Positions 6,705 through 9,790 of a DNA stretch of 9,790 nucleotides are shown here, piece after piece. Location of the stretch: the NCBI GenBank assembly GCA_038276315.1, contig JBBPZY010000173.1:1-9790 (forward strand). The letters are read 5' to 3'. The translations under genes were made by a program, and so were the position numbers. The notes beneath the pieces were generated by a model, which saw nothing but the letters and a program-made list of their open reading frames with translations, had not been told where the DNA came from and did not search any database. Numbering within the stretch: position 1 is the first letter of the stretch; every line of letters starts with the position of its first letter. The DNA is from GCA-003244245 sp038276315 (GTDB lineage Bacteria; Actinomycetota; Actinomycetes; Mycobacteriales; Pseudonocardiaceae).

Positions 6705-7105
6705 CGCTCGTTATCGATGCGGGGGTCGTGGTCGCGGCGCTGGTCGATGATGGTCCACACGGCCGATGGGCGGAGAAGATACTTGTATCCGGACCGCTGG
6801 CCGCTCCGCACCTGATGCCGGTCGAGGTGGCGAACGTACTGCGCCGCGCCTGCCTGGCGGGCACGCTCGGCGCGGATTCTGCGCAACTGGCCCACGCCGA
6901 TCTGCTCAAGCTGCGGGTGGTGCTCTTCGGATATGAGCCGGTGGCTGAGCGGGTATGGAGTCTCCGTGGCGCCGTCACCACTAATGACGCCTGCTACGTC
7001 GCCCTTGCTGAAGCGCTCGACGCACCCCTCGCCACCATAGATCTGCGACTGAGCCGCGCCCCCGGACCACGCTGCGTATTTGAGACTCCATCGACCACGG
7101 AGTAA
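6701..7105 (+). CDS. vapC: VapC-family PIN-domain ribonuclease toxin
   Basis: The 134-residue PIN-domain protein is the predicted toxin of the pair, a Mg2+-dependent endoribonuclease; known VapCs cut tRNAs or rRNA, but the target here is unknown. The four acidic PIN residues are all in place: Asp6 (VIDAG), Glu42 (PVEVANVLRR), Asp96 (TTNDACYVALAE) and Asp114 (LATIDLRLSRAPG). The common VIDAS/VVDTS first motif is Gly instead of Ser at residue 8, a mild deviation. It overlaps vapB by 4 nt, the standard antitoxin-first arrangement. The gene is complete and ends in TAA 7103-7105; a GNAT remnant begins a few bases later, so the pair borders decayed DNA. Confidence 0.92.
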   Translation: MTLVIDAGVVVAALVDDGPHGRWAEKILVSGPLAAPHLMPVEVANVLRRACLAGTLGADSAQLAHADLLKLRVVLFGYEPVAERVWSLRGAVTTNDACYVALAEALDAPLATIDLRLSRAPGPRCVFETPSTTE

Positions 7106-7108
7106 TGC

Positions 7109-7476
7109 GCGCGATCAGCACGCACCGAGGATCGGCTGATCGGATTCGTGGGCCTGGGCCTGTCCGGCGTGCACGCCGCCGAACTCAATTTTGCCATCGC
7201 CGCACCGCGATGGTGCCTGGGGTACGCCCTCGACGCCGCCGCACCATCGTCGGCTTTGGATTCACCACACTCGGGCGGCATCGCATCTCCGCCGCCATCG
7301 GACCCGGCAACACCGCGTCCGTCGCCGTCGCCATCGTCACTCGGCTCGGCTCATCCGGGAAGGCCCGACTACGCGATCACGTCTTCACCAACGGAGCGCG
7401 GCGCGACTCCATTCTGTACTCCCTCCTCACCCCGAATGGAAACCACCCGCGGCCGCCCGCGAATGACGCCTTTTGA
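7109..7476 (+). pseudogene. GNAT N-acetyltransferase remnant 1 (5'-truncated, frameshifted)
   Basis: Read across frames this is the C-terminal half of a RimJ/RimL-like GNAT acetyltransferase. In the frame starting 7109 it reads RTEDRLIGFVGLGLSG then ELNFAIA and GYALDAA. Around 7240 the frame changes by what looks like loss of one base, and the next frame gives TIVGFGFTTLGRHRISAAI, GPGNTASVAVA, LRDHVFTNGA and RDSILYSLL to TGA 7474-7476. At 7350-7366 a one-base loss followed by a one-base gain replaces the expected LGFIREGRLRDH by LGSSGKARLRDH. The N-terminal part of the domain is missing, so the gene cannot be active. It begins immediately after vapC. Assignment rests on the GNAT-like GRHRI...GN..S..VA..LGF..EG pattern, not on a search. 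Confidence 0.75.
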
Positions 7477-7479
7477 GGA

Positions 7480-7542
7480 TGATCACCGTTTGGGTTCCTT
7501 CGACGACATTCTGTGTCGTCCTACGCACACAACCGATGATCA
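7480..7542. repeat. 63-bp palindromic element, copy A
   Basis: It begins and ends with tgatca and forms an imperfect inverted repeat: the left arm of about 19 bases (from tgatcaccgtttggg) pairs with the right arm (ending aaccgatgatca), and an inner perfect 7-bp stem gacgaca (7502-7508) / tgtcgtc (7514-7520) encloses a 5-nt loop. It is about 76% identical (48 of 63 positions, no gaps) to the copy at 8297-8359 in the same orientation. It lies 4 bp after the stop of GNAT remnant 1. No target duplication is obvious. Confidence 0.8.
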
Positions 7543-7679
7543 TGGTGCCCGCAAGTCGCGTGGCTCCGCATGCGACTGTCGTTGCGCGGAGAAAGCGGCG
7601 GCGATTATGCCCACGCATCCAACGTGGCGATAGTGTTGGTTGTATTCGGCCGTTATGAGGCGCGGAAGACTGTATCGGC
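7543..7679. other. Unassigned 137-bp spacer between repeat A and GNAT remnant 2
   Basis: No gene or RNA can be supported here. Short frames are open, but none resembles a known family, and stops interrupt the frame that continues into the following pseudogene (TGA 7656-7658). Confidence 0.5.
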
Positions 7680-8261
7680 GTGCCAGGTGAGGAAGTCTAT
7701 GTTCGGCTGGTCGAGGTGCCGTCGACGCGCCCTTGCCGGCCCGCGCGTCCCCGCGTCGGTCCGATCCTGGCATCCTTCGACGACCAGGACGCGGGCCTGT
7801 TCCGCAACTACGCCGTCCCAGACGACGGCGTCGAACCCACGAGCAACTAGATCACGACACTGATCACGGCGTTCACTGACCGCGACCGCACCCCGCGACT
7901 GGAATATCTGCCTCTGCCTCTGCCCGGCCGTTGAGTCCGGCCTACTCGCCGAGGCCTACGGCCAGCCCGAAACCACCGATCACGACGTCGCCCGTCTGCG
8001 TGGCACCGTCGAGAGCGGAGGTCTGGTAGCCCTCGCCCGCGATCTGGCCACCGGCCGCGGCGTGGGGGGTGGGCTCTGCGCGCCACACCACGCTACCGGC
8101 GACGCGGAATCGCGACAGCACTGACCGCGTTGCTCACTCGGGCGTGCCCCACCGTAGGGATCACCACCCCGTTCCTGACCCCTGAAGGCGCGGCGGAGGA
8201 GCGCATCTGCCGCTCAGTTGGCTACCGTCGCGTCACCGAGATGCTCGACATCTCCCGGTGA
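7680..8261 (+). pseudogene. GNAT N-acetyltransferase remnant 2 (nonsense codon, frameshifts, internal deletion)
   Basis: A second decayed acetyltransferase. In one frame 7680-7847 reads EEVYVRLVEVPST then ASFDDQDAGLFRNYAVPDDGVEP; TAG 7848-7850 interrupts it, probably from CAG, since the same frame continues ITTLITAFTDRDRTPRLEYLP to a TGA at 7932-7934. Around 7920-7927 the coding sense moves to another frame (AVESGLLAEAYGQPETTDHDVARLRGT, VALARDLATG, GGGLCAPHHATGDAE), apparently joining segments that lie further apart in homologous GNATs, so an internal deletion is likely. Near 8090-8105 it moves back to the first frame with the acetyl-CoA binding motif YRRRGIATAL, then TPFLTPEGAAEERICRSVGYRR to TGA 8259-8261. 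At least three independent lesions mean it is dead. It is bracketed by the two 63-bp palindromic elements. Confidence 0.78.
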
Positions 8262-8296
8262 ACCGCAGCGCTCGGCACGCCGTAGCCCAGAGCCAT

Positions 8297-8359
8297 TGAT
8301 CATCGTTGGTGTGCCTTTGACGACCGTATGTGTCGCCGTAGGAACACATACGGTGATCA
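8297..8359. repeat. 63-bp palindromic element, copy B
   Basis: Same length and same tgatca ends as copy A. The outer arms match at 15 of 19 positions (tgatcatcgttggtgtgcc against the reverse complement of ggaacacatacggtgatca), and the core gacgac...tgtgtcg is shared with copy A. It starts 36 bp after the stop of GNAT remnant 2 and ends 136 bp before the ligase start. Confidence 0.8.
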
Positions 8360-8486
8360 ACGGGCTGGCCGACCGCGCTGGGACACCGGCTTGCGCACGC
8401 TCGTCCTGCGCTACGAGCACTTCCCCCCAAGACGCCCTGGTGTCGTCGTCGCCGTCCATGACTTGATCAGGCGTCTGGGAGAGGAG

Positions 8487-8495
8487 ACTAAGACT
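8487..8495 (+). promoter_or_regulatory. Spacer after strong RBS that fixes the ligC GTG start
   Basis: The purine-rich run gggagaggag at 8477-8486 contains a good Shine-Dalgarno core (gagg / aggag) and lies 9 nt before GTG 8496. This favours GTG 8496 over the upstream in-frame start at 8328, which lies inside repeat B. Confidence 0.65.
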
Positions 8496-9563
8496 GTGCA
8501 GCTTCCCGTCATGCCGCCGGTTGCGCCGATGCTCGCCAAGCCCGCCGCCGCGATCCCCGCTGGCCAACACTACGAACCGAAATGGGACGGCTTCAGATCG
8601 ATCATTTTCCGCGACGGCGACGAGGTGGAGATCGGCAGCCGCAATGGACGGCCGATGACCCGTTACTTCCCTGAGGTCGTCACCGCTGTCCTGGAGAATT
8701 TCCCGTCTCGTGCAGTGATCGACGGCGAGATCGTGATCGCCGATCGGGAACGCAACAGCCTGGACTTCGAGGCGCTGCAGCAGCGTATCCACCCCGCCGC
8801 CAGTCGGGTCAGGCTGCTGTCCGAGCAGACGCCGGCCAGCTTCGTGGCGTTCGACCTGCTCGCGCTCGGCGACGACGACGTCACCCAACAGCCGCTCGTG
8901 CAGCGGCGCAAGGCGTTGGAGGACGCACTGGCCGGCGCCGCTGCGCCGGTGTACGTCACGCCGGCAACCCGAGACCAGGACGTCGCCCGCCGGTGGTTCG
9001 ACCAGTTCGAAGGTGCCGGGCTGGACGGGCTGATCGCCAAGAGTCTGGACCTGCGCTACCAGCCCGACAAGCGGGTGATGACCAAGATTAAACATGAACG
9101 CACCGCTGACTGTGTCATCGCCGGTTACCGGCTCCACAAATCCGGTCCGGACGCCATCGGCTCGCTGCTACTGGGGCTCTACGACGACCGCGGCGTTCTC
9201 GTGTCGGTGGGCGTGGTCGGGGCGTTCCCGATGGCCCGGCGCCGGGAGCTGCTCACTGAGCTGCAGCCCCTCGTCACGACGTTCGACGACCACCCGTGGG
9301 CCTGGGCCCGGCAGGAGCAGGGCGAGCGGACTCCGCGCAAGTCCGAGACCAGCCGATGGAACGCCGGCAAGGACCTCTCGTTCACCCCGCTGCACCCCGA
9401 GCGCGTCGTCGAGGTCCGCTACGACTACCTGGAAGGCGTGCGGTTCCGCCACACCACCCAGTTCGGCCGCTGGCGCCCCGATCGCGAACCCCATTCGTGC
9501 ACCTACGACCAACTAGAACGCCCAGTCCGCTTCAACCTTGCAGACATCCTCACCAGCAGCTGA
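8496..9563 (+). CDS. ligC: ATP-dependent DNA ligase, LigC type
   Basis: It seals DNA nicks through a ligase-AMP intermediate; in mycobacteria LigC proteins act in repair pathways with primase-polymerases. The 355-residue product aligns well from memory with M. tuberculosis LigC (Rv3731, 358 aa). The nucleotidyltransferase domain (about 1-200) has motif I EPKWDGFR with the adenylated Lys29, motif Ia SRNGRPMTRYFPE (48-60), motif III VIDGEI (74-79), motif IIIa FVAFDLL (116-122), motif IV DGLIAK (177-182) and motif V KIK (197-199). The OB-fold domain follows, with ADCVIAGYR, GSLLLGLY, SRWNAGKDLSF and RFRHTTQF..WRPDR (motif VI region). All catalytic motifs are intact. The start GTG 8496 gives the LPV(M/L)PPV.PMLAK N-terminus. 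No Ku, LigD or primase-polymerase gene lies in this window. Confidence 0.95.
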   Translation: MQLPVMPPVAPMLAKPAAAIPAGQHYEPKWDGFRSIIFRDGDEVEIGSRNGRPMTRYFPEVVTAVLENFPSRAVIDGEIVIADRERNSLDFEALQQRIHPAASRVRLLSEQTPASFVAFDLLALGDDDVTQQPLVQRRKALEDALAGAAAPVYVTPATRDQDVARRWFDQFEGAGLDGLIAKSLDLRYQPDKRVMTKIKHERTADCVIAGYRLHKSGPDAIGSLLLGLYDDRGVLVSVGVVGAFPMARRRELLTELQPLVTTFDDHPWAWARQEQGERTPRKSETSRWNAGKDLSFTPLHPERVVEVRYDYLEGVRFRHTTQFGRWRPDREPHSCTYDQLERPVRFNLADILTSS

Positions 9564-9590
9564 AGCGGCCCGATCTTGGGTGCTCTCAGC

Positions 9591-9652
9591 CCCCGAACTC
9601 AACAGCAGAGCTGTTCAGCCGACCTCGGACAGCTCTGCTGTTGAGTTCGGGG
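9591..9652. terminator. Perfect 24-bp-stem hairpin after ligC (possible terminator or small palindromic element)
   Basis: ccccgaactcaacagcag... at 9591-9614 is the exact reverse complement of 9629-9652, with a 14-nt loop (9615-9628). It starts 27 bp after the ligC stop. There is no T-run, so it may work as an atypical or bidirectional terminator, or be a mobile palindromic repeat. A third copy of the inner arm (acagcagagctg) at 9653-9664 can pair with 9630-9641 instead, excluding the long hairpin. Confidence 0.6.
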
Positions 9653-9664
9653 ACAGCAGAGCTG

Positions 9665-9790
9665 ATCACATACCCGAAGATGTGCTGACCGGCTCTAGAT
9701 GATCTATTCCAAGGGGTATGAGGTGGTCGGGCGTGTCGTGACCGGTTGATACGCGAAGGGTGTCCAAGATCGGCGTTCTCACCCAACGTC
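9665..9790. other. Unassigned right end of window
   Basis: No gene can be supported. A 16-codon frame from ATG 9699 stops at 9747-9749. A GTG at 9760 opens a frame to the window edge (SKIGVLTQR) that could be the first codons of a gene continuing outside; ten codons are too few to judge, and gaagg just before it is too close for a good ribosome binding site. Confidence 0.3.

Noticed and set aside
7480..8359. The two 63-bp palindromes as a CRISPR array or composite transposon ends
   Set aside because: There are only two diverged copies 754 bp apart with no regular spacers, no cas genes and no transposase between them.
8328..8495. Extended N-terminus of LigC from the in-frame start at 8328
   Set aside because: The first codons lie in repeat B and the added 56 residues have no counterpart in LigC proteins; GTG 8496 has a good ribosome binding site.
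8214..9137. 307-codon - strand frame opposite ligC
   Set aside because: It is antisense to conserved ligase motifs, runs through repeat B, and resembles no family.

Overview
The window is GC-rich actinobacterial DNA and most likely comes from a Mycobacterium or close relative. Its proteins read like orthologues of M. tuberculosis RpsB, Tsf (same 271-residue length), PyrH, Frr, CdsA, RlmN and LigC (Rv3731-like), and GTG starts, 4-nt ATGA overlaps and leaderless-looking promoters recur. The species cannot be named from the sequence alone.

Left part (1-3656, + strand) is a compact housekeeping operon: the 3' half of rpsB (ribosomal protein S2), tsf (elongation factor Ts), pyrH (UMP kinase), frr (ribosome recycling factor) and cdsA (CDP-diacylglycerol synthase). 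These genes link translation, pyrimidine nucleotides and phospholipid synthesis. tsf and pyrH are only 6 bp apart, and the cdsA start codon directly follows the frr stop. The C-terminal tail of rpsB carries two adjacent in-frame 15-bp tandem repeats.

Middle part (3691-6413): a convergent two-domain VOC (glyoxalase-fold) protein on the - strand, a divergently transcribed class I SAM methyltransferase, and rlmN (23S rRNA/tRNA adenosine-C2 methyltransferase), which overlaps the methyltransferase by 4 nt.

Right part (6414-9790) is accessory and partly decayed. It holds a vapBC-type toxin-antitoxin pair with a candidate leaderless promoter, two GNAT acetyltransferase pseudogenes (truncated, frameshifted, one with a nonsense codon), two copies of a 63-bp palindromic element flanking the second pseudogene, an intact stand-alone ATP-dependent DNA ligase (LigC type), and a perfect 24-bp-stem hairpin just after the ligase. 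The last ~125 bp contains nothing I can assign.

I do not see a clearly novel multi-gene system. The best candidates for undescribed structure are the 63-bp palindromic repeat pair, the post-ligC hairpin with its third arm that allows alternative pairing, and the rpsB tail repeats.
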